A DNA stretch of 7,094 nt from JAFMPW01 sp040830565. GTDB lineage: Bacteria > Bacteroidota > Bacteroidia > Flavobacteriales > Flavobacteriaceae. Location of the stretch: the NCBI GenBank assembly GCA_040830565.1, contig JBFOMC010000048.1:1-7094 (forward strand), written 5' to 3'. Positions 1-5,903 of the stretch are shown piece after piece. Position 1 is the stretch's first letter. Each line of letters opens with the position of its first letter. The notes beneath the pieces were generated by a model. The model did not search any database. It had not been told where the DNA came from and saw nothing but the letters and a program-made list of their open reading frames with translations. The position numbers were made by a program, and so were the translations under genes.

Positions 1-301
1 CATGCTCATTGGTGATAAAGTCGTTTACCATAATGGCAAAGGAACGGGAAGCATTTACAATACCGCCCCAAATTTTTCGGGCTTCCCAGAGTCGTCCGTA
101 AGAGGCATTATTCTTAAAAGAGATGATAAAGGCAAGGGCCGTACCCACCAAGCCTATAGGTAACCAAGGCAGGTGGAGCCAGTACCACCTAAGTCCGGTA
201 TACAGGAGTACAGGAATCAGGGATAAGATGATGAAGATGAAAATGTAGCGCCTTGTCCACCCAAGCATCTCCTTAACAGAATAATTTCTTCTTGTAAGCA
301 T
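1..301 (-). CDS. Bestrophin-family anion channel, N-terminal part (runs off left edge)
   Basis: My translation of the reverse complement from the ATG at 301 gives 100 residues with no stop, so the gene continues beyond the left edge. It starts MLTRRNYSVKEMLGW. Two hydrophobic segments follow, at about residues 18-40 and 46-62, then the bestrophin signature: F62-K-N-N-A-S-Y-G-R70, L-W-E-A-R75 and a following K-I-W-G-G. Bacterial bestrophins are pentameric inner-membrane channels; characterised examples conduct small ions, some preferring cations. F58 and F62 probably line the pore neck, by alignment from memory. The start codon lies 3 nt after the stop of the transglutaminase-like gene, with no Shine-Dalgarno sequence, so translation is probably coupled and the two genes co-transcribed. 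The family call is secure; ion selectivity and physiological role cannot be read from this part. Confidence 0.88.
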   Translation of the reverse strand, partial: MLTRRNYSVKEMLGWTRRYIFIFIILSLIPVLLYTGLRWYWLHLPWLPIGLVGTALAFIISFKNNASYGRLWEARKIWGGIVNASRSFAIMVNDFITNEH

Positions 302-304
302 GGA

Positions 305-940
305 TTATATTTTTAGGTCTTTCTCTTTATAGGTTTTATACAATTCTGGGTAGTTTTCTTTAAAGATAGCCTTTATGTACTCCAGAGGCACATCCTCAAA
401 ACTTCCATAATCTTCTAAATACTCCATAAATTTAAGATCATCATTGTTGTACTCCTGAAGAATGGCATCTTCACTCCCGTCAAAGGCCAAGGGTGCCACA
501 TTGTACATTTGGCAAAGTTCTTCGTTGAAAGCCGGAGAACATTTTACCCAACGATCATTAAAAAACACCTCTACCAAACCGTGGGGAGCAATTTCATTGG
601 TTCCCAACTTTTGCTCCAGGCGTTCAACGGCAATATGATTAGAGACTTTGGCCAAACCTAATCTTGCCGGAACCTCTAGCGCCCTTAAACCTGCAATATA
701 AAGTATAGCCTTATCTACACAATGGGCTTCGGACTTAGTAGCAATGTAGCTGGCCGTATAATGCGTATCAGCAAGCCCGATATTATAGGGATTGTAACGC
801 CAGCCGTCTCGAACTTTTAGATATAACTTTGAGATCTTATCCCTATCTGAAGCTAAGATGCGCAAATCCGAGATCAAGTCCTGAATTACTGGACTGGAAT
901 AATCAAAGTAAAAGGTTTCCTTGAGGTAGGCTTCGTTCAT
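305..940 (-). CDS. Transglutaminase-like (papain-fold) domain protein, 211 aa
   Basis: This is a complete cytoplasmic-looking protein with no signal peptide or membrane segment. The transglutaminase-like core spans about residues 35-145. Cys74 sits in S-E-A-H-C-V-D-K and is followed by the helix ending L-R-A-L-E-V-P-A-R, the usual nucleophile context. His120 in A-P-H-G-L-V-E-V is the second catalytic position. The third position, normally Asp in a W-x-x-x-D-P motif, reads W131-V-K-C-S135-P, so Asp is replaced by Ser; Asn139 is nearby. From memory, related stand-alone bacterial proteins also have a non-Asp residue here, so this may be a subfamily trait. The C-terminal 65 residues are acidic and tyrosine-rich. 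Members of this superfamily can be proteases, cross-linkers or peptide amidases; the substrate is unknown. The gene lies 72 nt after the haem lipoprotein gene and 3 nt before the bestrophin gene. A TATCTTG box (946-952) lies 5 nt before the ATG, which could mean a very short leader. Confidence 0.85.
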   Translation of the reverse strand: MNEAYLKETFYFDYSSPVIQDLISDLRILASDRDKISKLYLKVRDGWRYNPYNIGLADTHYTASYIATKSEAHCVDKAILYIAGLRALEVPARLGLAKVSNHIAVERLEQKLGTNEIAPHGLVEVFFNDRWVKCSPAFNEELCQMYNVAPLAFDGSEDAILQEYNNDDLKFMEYLEDYGSFEDVPLEYIKAIFKENYPELYKTYKEKDLKI

Positions 941-1012
941 AATTGCAAGATAGTTTATAAATTGATTTAACGCTCTATAGACAATCTATGTCCTCGATGT
1001 AATGCTACGGGA

Positions 1013-3970
1013 TTAATCCATAGTTTGCAAATAAGCTAGCAAATCGGCCATTTTTTGAGGATCCAAAGTACTTTCCAATCCTTCTGGCATAAGGGATTGC
1101 CCTGTAGATTCAAAGGAAACGATGTCGCCTCTGGGGATGGTTTTAGCTGTACCTCCTATGTTCAGAAGGCTGACATTGGCTTCCGTTTCTGAAGCGATAA
1201 TCCCACTAAAAATCTCCCCCTCTTTGGTTTTGATAATGTGATTGATGTATACTGCATCTGCTCCCGCATTAGGGTCTACAATATCGTACAATAGGGTTTC
1301 AGCGCTTTTTCTATAGATCTCACTCAAGTTTGGGCCCACCGCAATCCCTGTTCCTGATTTTTGATGGCATTGTGCACATAGGGCTTCATAGATTTCTGCT
1401 CCCCTGCCCTTTTCACCTTGCATCTCCAGGGCAGGTCTGAAACTTTCAATAGCCCCCTTCCTGGTAACCACCCCGGCATCAGTAAACAACTTTTCCGCTC
1501 TGTCCCTTACAGATTTATCATCTGAAAACAGCAATTCTCTTCTCCGTTCGAGGTGCAGATTAAGTTCTCCTAATTTTAAGTGCCCCCCTTCAATTGCTGT
1601 TAATAGCGTTGCCTGGTTCTGAGGGTTATAGATCAAGAAGTCGCTTACCTTTAGGCGGACAGCCGGACTCAAGCCTGGCCACATGGCGATAAGTTTTTCG
1701 GCTATGCCCTGTTCTACGGACCTACTAATAGTTTCTATAACGGCTACCTGAATCGAACTAGGTTCTTTAGGATCTAACAATTGTAAAAAGAGCTCCATTT
1801 TGCCTGAAAAGTCTTCAGTGGCCAAGAGTCCTAAAGCGTTAAGCCTGTCTTCAACAGGTTTGGAGCTGTCCTTTAAGGTGCCTGAAGCACTTTGAAGTAC
1901 AACTTGCCTGTTGGGTGCCGGTGCCAGGGAAAGGACATTCCTCACTTTCCAGCTCAGGGCCAGAGTTGGTAGCTCGCTTTGCTTTTCCAATTGGTTGAGC
2001 CGTGATGCGATACCTCTTTTCTCTGACTCTCCTAATTTGAAATTCCGATAATCAAAACCTTTTAAAAGTCCGGCTAGCAAATTTCTAACCCTATTAGGCG
2101 TCTTCATGGAAGCTAATCGGTTAATCAAGGGAGAAGTAGCTTCTGGATTGTGAATAGCAACAAGTGTGGCAAGCTGGGAGGTGATCTTTTCAGAACCTGC
2201 GTTGCCCTGGTCTTCTAATAATCTGTTCAAAAGCTTTATAGGTTGTTCTGTCGAAGCACTTAACACGGCAAGTCCAGACCAAGAATCTTCTAGATCTCGT
2301 TGTAGTATTTGGTAAAGTGCCCGCTGCTTATTGGTAAGAAAAGTTTTGTCTATGCTATCTATGATGCTTAGGCTAAGAGCGGCTTGGCGGCGTACACGAA
2401 TGTCGCCATCCGTGGCGGCCTGCAAAATTACATCCCTGATTTCCGGGACATCTACATAATTTTCACAAAGAATGATCACATGCCTCCTCAGCTCAGCATT
2501 TGGGTCATTCAAGGCCAGGAGTAAAATTTCAGTATTCAGCGCTTCTAATCCTTGTAGACTATAAAGCGCATGCATTTTGGCCAACGGGTTGTTTGTTTTG
2601 GAGATAAGATCAGTCAACAAAGGAATAGCGGCCTTGTCTTGCGTCTCTACCAATACCCTTTGGGCGGTTACTCTATGCCATTGACTTGGATGCTCCATTA
2701 AATTGACAAGATTGCGGGTGTCTGCTCTACCTATTTTGTTAGAGTTATGACCTTTGAATTGTTTAGGAGAAATTCGGTATATCCTCCCTTTGTCCTTCCC
2801 GGCATTAAGATCCAAGTTTGCTTCTATCTCATCAGGAATCCATTCCGGGTGTTCAATGACCTCTCGGTGCATGTCTAAAACATAGAGTGATCCGTCTGGA
2901 CCTACGGTCATATTTACTGGTCTGAATGCCCTGTCTGTCGAGGCTAGGAATGCAACATTCTCGCGGCCCCTGGACGCTGTAAAACTACTTCCTTGCGGAC
3001 TGATCACATCTCTGTGTATAAGGTTCAACACCACATCAGCCACAAAAACATTGTTTTCAAATTCCGGCCCCCAGTTTCCCCCACCGTAAAAAGTAACTCC
3101 ACATGCCCCCGAAAAAAATCCCGATTGCTCCGGATGATTTACCCGGGTTTCCTGGGCCCCGATGGGATAAATACGCGCTAGGCCATCGATATCATGATCC
3201 GAAATATTAGCACTTGCAATATGTGCTAATTCCGGAATCTTATCCAGGTAACGCTCATTAAAGGCCAGATGAGAAATGTGCTCCAGGTTGTGGGTTTCAA
3301 AAATATTCCCCCAATGATCAAAAGCCAGTTCAAAACCTCCTGAAGAATCTCCAATACGTTCAATTTTTTTGGTGATAAGGTTAATCCTAAAGTCGTCTTG
3401 TCCGATTGAAAATTTATTCTCCGGACTATCAGCCCAGTATGGTACTCCGGAATTACCACCATTGGCTCCGTAGATCCAATTATCCAGGCCGTAGGTCAAT
3501 CCATTAAAATTATGTTGGGTATTACCATAGGCAAAGCCGCTCATCAAAACCTCGCGTTGATCAGCAACATCATCACCATCGGTATCTTTAAGAAATAAAA
3601 GCTCTGGTGGAGCTGCTACCAGCAACCCCTCTTTATACGGTAAGAGGGATGAAGCCACTCCCAAGTTTTCTGCATAGATTTTCCGTTCATCAAATAAGCC
3701 ATCCTTGTCATTATCATATAGAATAATAATGCGATTTTGTTCAGACGGGTTAGGATAGGAAGGCATTTCAATCACATAGGCCTTCCCGTTTTCATCAAAT
3801 TCCATTTCAACAGGGTCAAAGACCAGCGGTTCAGAGGCGGCCAGTTCAAGGGTGAAGTCGGGATGAATCTGAAAACTGCTCAGATCTACACTTTCTTTTT
3901 GGTCACAACCAGTGACGTAGAACAGTATACCGAGAAGAAAAGCCCCAAAATAACTACGGTTGGCATTCAT
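1013..3970 (-). CDS. PVC-type dehydrogenase-like/HEAT/cytochrome c lipoprotein, 985 aa
   Basis: This is a secreted, lipid-anchored protein with three parts. Residues 1-22 are a lipoprotein signal peptide ending in the lipobox V-T-G-C22, so Cys22 should be lipidated; the following D-Q-K-E is charged. Residues about 35-405 match the putative membrane-bound dehydrogenase beta-propeller first noted in Planctomycetes and Verrucomicrobia. They carry two Ca-binding-like loops (D86-x-D-x-D-G and D129-x-D-G-D-D), H153-N-F-N-G, W165-I-Y-G-A-N-G-G, F-E-T-H227-N-L-E-H, G-A-C290-G and D366-M-H-R-E-V-I-E-H-P. Residues about 415-845 form helical HEAT-like repeats with several L-R-R-H/V-R-R-Q-A-A segments. 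Residues about 850-985 form a cytochrome c domain with C865-A-Q-C868-H869 and a probable axial Met961 in S-L-M-P-E-G. The expected role is oxidation of a carbohydrate or related substrate in the periplasm or at the outer membrane, passing electrons to its own haem; substrate and any cofactor are unknown. The start is fixed by the signal peptide and an in-frame stop 18 nt upstream. There is no Shine-Dalgarno sequence, and an inverted repeat covers the start codon. Confidence 0.92.
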   Translation of the reverse strand: MNANRSYFGAFLLGILFYVTGCDQKESVDLSSFQIHPDFTLELAASEPLVFDPVEMEFDENGKAYVIEMPSYPNPSEQNRIIILYDNDKDGLFDERKIYAENLGVASSLLPYKEGLLVAAPPELLFLKDTDGDDVADQREVLMSGFAYGNTQHNFNGLTYGLDNWIYGANGGNSGVPYWADSPENKFSIGQDDFRINLITKKIERIGDSSGGFELAFDHWGNIFETHNLEHISHLAFNERYLDKIPELAHIASANISDHDIDGLARIYPIGAQETRVNHPEQSGFFSGACGVTFYGGGNWGPEFENNVFVADVVLNLIHRDVISPQGSSFTASRGRENVAFLASTDRAFRPVNMTVGPDGSLYVLDMHREVIEHPEWIPDEIEANLDLNAGKDKGRIYRISPKQFKGHNSNKIGRADTRNLVNLMEHPSQWHRVTAQRVLVETQDKAAIPLLTDLISKTNNPLAKMHALYSLQGLEALNTEILLLALNDPNAELRRHVIILCENYVDVPEIRDVILQAATDGDIRVRRQAALSLSIIDSIDKTFLTNKQRALYQILQRDLEDSWSGLAVLSASTEQPIKLLNRLLEDQGNAGSEKITSQLATLVAIHNPEATSPLINRLASMKTPNRVRNLLAGLLKGFDYRNFKLGESEKRGIASRLNQLEKQSELPTLALSWKVRNVLSLAPAPNRQVVLQSASGTLKDSSKPVEDRLNALGLLATEDFSGKMELFLQLLDPKEPSSIQVAVIETISRSVEQGIAEKLIAMWPGLSPAVRLKVSDFLIYNPQNQATLLTAIEGGHLKLGELNLHLERRRELLFSDDKSVRDRAEKLFTDAGVVTRKGAIESFRPALEMQGEKGRGAEIYEALCAQCHQKSGTGIAVGPNLSEIYRKSAETLLYDIVDPNAGADAVYINHIIKTKEGEIFSGIIASETEANVSLLNIGGTAKTIPRGDIVSFESTGQSLMPEGLESTLDPQKMADLLAYLQTMD

Positions 3971-4003
3971 AAGTATCGGAGGTTGAGCCTACAAGATACT
4001 TAT
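3969..4003 (-). promoter_or_regulatory. 9-bp perfect inverted repeat covering the start of the haem lipoprotein gene
   Basis: ATAAGTATC at 3969-3977 and GATACTTAT at 3995-4003 are perfect reverse complements separated by 17 nt. The proximal arm includes two bases of the ATG start codon at 3968-3970. If transcription starts upstream of 4003, the leader could fold so that the start codon is partly paired. If it starts near 3985, as the promoter-like boxes at 3992-4021 suggest, the repeat would instead be a DNA operator overlapping the -7 box. The repeat is seen directly; its function is inferred. Confidence 0.45.
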
Positions 4004-4021
4004 TGAGAGGGTGTAAATCAA
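3992..4021 (-). promoter_or_regulatory. Candidate Bacteroidota-type promoter for the haem lipoprotein gene
   Basis: On the minus strand a TTG (4021-4019) is followed after 20 nt by TATCTTG (3998-3992). This resembles the Bacteroidota consensus of a -33 TTG and a -7 TAnnTTTG at 17-23 nt spacing, but with one T missing from the -7 box. It lies about 21 nt before the ATG, so the leader would be very short. The match is imperfect and short motifs like this occur by chance. Confidence 0.35.
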
Positions 4022-4170
4022 TAGTAGTGTAGTTTCTTCCATTTTCAGGGATTTAAGTAAAGCAGTAAAAATACCGCGTAGGTTCGCTATTAAGAAAAAA
4101 TCCTCCATTGCTTGCACATTCTAAGAATATCGGCTTTTCATAAAATTAGACGAGGGTAGCGAAAATGGAC
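4022..4170. other. Intergenic stretch with no recognised gene
   Basis: This is the central part of the 248-nt gap between the haem lipoprotein start and the 2H phosphoesterase stop. I see no tRNA, no strong hairpin followed by a T-run and no convincing small gene. It is AT-rich and contains an A6 run near 4096. A terminator for the 2H gene and upstream control sequences for the haem lipoprotein gene should lie here, but neither stands out. Confidence 0.5.
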
Positions 4171-4218
4171 TTACAGCTTCAGTTCAAACCCGAATTCTCC
4201 CTTCTTCTGGTAGAAATT
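4171..4218 (-). other. In-frame coding-like extension after the amber stop of the 2H phosphoesterase gene
   Basis: Directly after the TAG stop (4221-4219) the same frame stays open for 15 codons to a TAA at 4173-4171 and reads NFYQKKGEFGFELKL. Codons and residues look like ordinary flavobacterial coding sequence with an alternating beta-strand pattern. TAG is one transition away from CAG (Gln), so this may be the original C-terminus cut off by a recent nonsense mutation, or chance. Fifteen codons are too few to decide. Confidence 0.3.
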
Positions 4219-4791
4219 CTATTCGGAAAGTTTAATCTCGTGCCTGAGCTCCCAGGGGCGGTATTTTGTCCGTGTCACCAAACTTAGATATTGCACGGTA
4301 ATATCTTCGAAATAATTTTTGGCCTGAAAATGTTGTAGACTTTCATAGAGCATTCGCTTCCCTGTGGTCTTGGAAATGGTCATATGGGGGATATGAGAAA
4401 TAGAAAAGGCGTGCAACCTTCTTTTAAGGTGCTGGGCCCTTAAATGATTAAGCTTTTTATGTATTTCCTCAATGACTTCGTTCTTACAAATTTGCAGTAA
4501 AAAGGTCCTGGAATTTTCGAAAACTCCAAAGCCATCAATTTGTACTTTAAACTTGCCCTCTTCTGATAGTTCATCAAAAACCTGTATCAGAAGATCTTCG
4601 TATTTCGAGTTCATTTTAAACTGTGCCAGCGTAATATGTGGTTTAGATCCGGAAAGCGGCAGCTTCCCAAATTGATCTTCAAATTCCTTTTTAAATTCCG
4701 TAACCTTATCAAAAACAGCGGCTGGAGGTACAATTCTAAGATTGTAATATTTTATTTTGGAATTAAAGATGGGTAATCTTAGCTGTTTCAT
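4219..4791 (-). CDS. 2'-5' RNA ligase-like 2H phosphoesterase, 190 aa
   Basis: This is a complete soluble protein with the two His-x-Thr motifs that define the 2H phosphoesterase superfamily: H52-I-T54 in K-P-H-I-T-L-A and H136-M-T138 in I-P-H-M-T-I-S. They are 84 residues apart, which fits the family's duplicated half-domains. Each motif is followed by a hydrophobic strand, and the length is typical. Superfamily members act on 2',3'-cyclic phosphates or 2'-5' linkages of RNA or nucleotides, using both histidines; the true substrate here is unknown. The start at 4791 gives an N-terminal strand (Y-Y-N-L-R-I-V-P-P) in the usual place; a GAGGA at about 4805-4809 on the coding strand is a weak ribosome-binding-site candidate. 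The gene is divergent from the short-chain dehydrogenase gene and stands alone. It ends in TAG, with a coding-like tail beyond. Confidence 0.85.
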   Translation of the reverse strand: MKQLRLPIFNSKIKYYNLRIVPPAAVFDKVTEFKKEFEDQFGKLPLSGSKPHITLAQFKMNSKYEDLLIQVFDELSEEGKFKVQIDGFGVFENSRTFLLQICKNEVIEEIHKKLNHLRAQHLKRRLHAFSISHIPHMTISKTTGKRMLYESLQHFQAKNYFEDITVQYLSLVTRTKYRPWELRHEIKLSE

Positions 4792-4938
4792 AGGATAAAA
4801 ATTTCCTCAGATCTGATAAGCCGTCAAATGAGTTTCAAGCCCTAACTAAAATACGAATAATCTGGGAAGCTTTCCTGCTCTTCTCCTACTAGTGAGGCAG
4901 ATATCTGGAAAATATACACAAGCTTCCGTAAAATGTAT

Positions 4939-4997
4939 ACCTTAAAGAAACTGACGCCCTTTACCTTTGATAAAGAAATTCATACTTTCTTTAAGGT
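4939..4997. repeat. 12-bp perfect inverted repeat in the divergent intergenic region
   Basis: ACCTTAAAGAAA at 4939-4950 and TTTCTTTAAGGT at 4986-4997 are perfect reverse complements around a 35-nt spacer. The spacer contains a related sequence, ACCTTTGATAAAGAAA (about 4963-4978), with its own small CTTT/AAAG stem. The structure lies about 84 nt before the dehydrogenase start and about 150 nt before the 2H start. It could be a paired operator site, a transcript hairpin or a small repeat element. There is no T-run after it, so it is not a standard terminator. The rest of the 289-nt gap (4792-5080) shows no gene I can support. Confidence 0.5.
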
Positions 4998-5041
4998 GGT
5001 GATTGCCTGTGTATGACATTCACCAATATTGTGATTAATTC

Positions 5042-5048
5042 TAATTTG
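5042..5048 (+). promoter_or_regulatory. Candidate -7 box for the short-chain dehydrogenase gene
   Basis: TAATTTG resembles the Bacteroidota -7 element TAnnTTTG with one base fewer between TA and TTTG. It lies 32 nt before the ATG at 5081. No TTG is found at the proper distance upstream; the nearest, at 5029-5031, is only 10 nt away. This is a weak call. Confidence 0.2.
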
Positions 5049-5080
5049 TCTATCCTGATTTAGACACTAAAAGAGCTAAA

Positions 5081-5731
5081 ATGAAAAAAGTAATTATTAC
5101 AGGAGCCTCCGGAATGGTAGGCAGTTTGATTCTGGATCATTGCCTGGCCGCTTCCGAAATAACTGAAATTATCTCGCTCATCCGTAATAGAACAAATCTT
5201 AGTCACCCCAAATTAACTGAAGTTCTTATAGAAGACTTTGGAGATTATTCAGCCTATGCCGAACTATTTCTAAATGTAGATATCGCCTTTTTTTGCATTG
5301 GGGTCTATACGGGGCAGGTTCCTGATAAAAAGTTTAAAGAGATCACCGTGGATTATGCTGTTGCCTTTGCCCAGGCCACAAAACTGGGAAATCCAAGAGC
5401 GAGGCTCTGTTTATTAAGCGGCGCCGGGGCAGATAGAACGGAAAAAAGTAGGACTTCCTTTGCCAGGTATAAAGGCATGGCCGAAAATCAGATCTCTAAG
5501 ATGGGGCTCGACTTTTATACTTTTAGACCAGGATATATTTACCCGGTTAGCCCCCGCAAAGAACCCAACCTTATGTACCGCCTTATGCGAGGCCTCTATC
5601 CCCTGATCCGCCTCATGGGATCCGGAGGAAGCATTAAATCTACTGAATTGGCCCTTGCCATGTTCCGGGTTGGATTAAATGGCGGTTCTTCAGAAATATT
5701 AGAAAACAAGGCCATTCTAGACTATGCTTGA
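5081..5731 (+). CDS. Atypical SDR, HTATIP2/TIP30-like NAD(P)-binding protein, 216 aa
   Basis: This is a complete cytosolic Rossmann-fold protein. The N-terminal strand and glycine loop I-I-T-G8-A-S-G11-M-V-G14 binds the dinucleotide. The mid-protein L-L-S113-G-A-G-A-D, the K131-G-M-A-E motif, F-R-P150-G and the C-terminal L-E-N-K-A-I-L-D match the HTATIP2/TIP30 group of atypical short-chain dehydrogenases in order and spacing. The usual catalytic Tyr of YxxxK is Phe127 here (F-A-R-Y-K131), while Ser113 and Lys131 are kept. Oxidoreductase activity is therefore doubtful, and a cofactor-binding or regulatory role is possible; the substrate is unknown. The ATG at 5081 gives the normal N-terminus; AAAAGAGC upstream is purine-rich but not a clear ribosome-binding site. 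This is the only plus-strand gene, divergent from the 2H phosphoesterase gene and convergent with the serine hydrolase gene. Confidence 0.87.
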   Translation: MKKVIITGASGMVGSLILDHCLAASEITEIISLIRNRTNLSHPKLTEVLIEDFGDYSAYAELFLNVDIAFFCIGVYTGQVPDKKFKEITVDYAVAFAQATKLGNPRARLCLLSGAGADRTEKSRTSFARYKGMAENQISKMGLDFYTFRPGYIYPVSPRKEPNLMYRLMRGLYPLIRLMGSGGSIKSTELALAMFRVGLNGGSSEILENKAILDYA

Positions 5732-5828
5732 TCTATAGTTCTAATTAAGGGCCGTTAGAGATATATTGAGTTTTTTTAAATTACCGGCCCATCAACTTGA
5801 TCCGTGGTACCCGGATGTAACAAAGATG

Positions 5829-5866
5829 CTTAGCGTTCTTTGCATATATCTTTGCGCACCTTGCGG
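5829..5866. repeat. Degenerate CTTTGCG tandem intergenic repeat
   Basis: Four imperfect units lie in the spacer between the two convergent genes: CTTAGCG (5829-5835), CTTTGCA (5838-5844), CTTTGCG (5850-5856) and CTTGCGG (5860-5866), spaced 9-12 nt apart. From memory, intergenic sequences of this pattern, ending in a GCGGTTAAA-like segment, recur in many Bacteroidota genomes; this was not checked. A flanking CAAAGAT (5821-5827) can pair with ATCTTTG (5848-5854), so the region can also fold in RNA. The function is unknown. Confidence 0.55.
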
Positions 5867-5873
5867 TTAAATA

Positions 5874-5887
5874 GAAAGGTTCCTTTC
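5874..5887 (-). terminator. Candidate weak terminator hairpin after the serine hydrolase gene
   Basis: GAAAGG (5874-5879) and CCTTTC (5882-5887) are perfect arms around a 2-nt centre, which in RNA would give a 5-bp stem with a 4-nt loop. It lies 17 nt past the serine hydrolase stop, and the coding strand continues TATTTAA, a poor U-tract. The position suits a terminator between convergent genes, but the short AT-rich stem makes the call weak. Confidence 0.3.
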
Positions 5888-5903
5888 CTATACTTTTAAA
5901 ATT

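Noticed and set aside
977..989. ATAGA/TCTAT hairpin between the haem lipoprotein and transglutaminase-like genes as a terminator
   Set aside because: Five AT-rich base pairs, a 3-nt loop and no following T-run; too weak to end transcription.
2993..3181. Plus-strand open frame of 62 codons inside the haem lipoprotein gene
   Set aside because: Antisense shadow of a well-supported gene, with no recognisable motif.
3226..3462. Minus-strand open frame of 78 codons inside the haem lipoprotein gene
   Set aside because: Lies in another frame of the same strand, fully within conserved propeller-coding sequence.
3737..4006. Plus-strand open frame of 89 codons over the 5' end of the haem lipoprotein gene
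   Set aside because: Antisense to the signal peptide and propeller start; composition is that of a shadow frame.
4165..4287. Plus-strand 40-codon open frame starting MDLQLQFKPEF
   Set aside because: Mostly antisense to the end of the 2H gene and its tail; no recognisable family.
4472..4675. Plus-strand open frame of 67 codons inside the 2H phosphoesterase gene
   Set aside because: Antisense shadow of a gene with both catalytic motifs intact.
4933..5016. Plus-strand 27-codon open frame starting MYTLKKLTPF
   Set aside because: Overlaps the 12-bp inverted repeat, has no ribosome-binding site and no recognised relatives; kept only as a note to the repeat.
5749..5790. GGGCCG/CGGCCC inverted repeat after the dehydrogenase gene as a terminator
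   Set aside because: The stem is only 6 bp with a 30-nt loop, and the T7 run lies inside the loop rather than after the stem.
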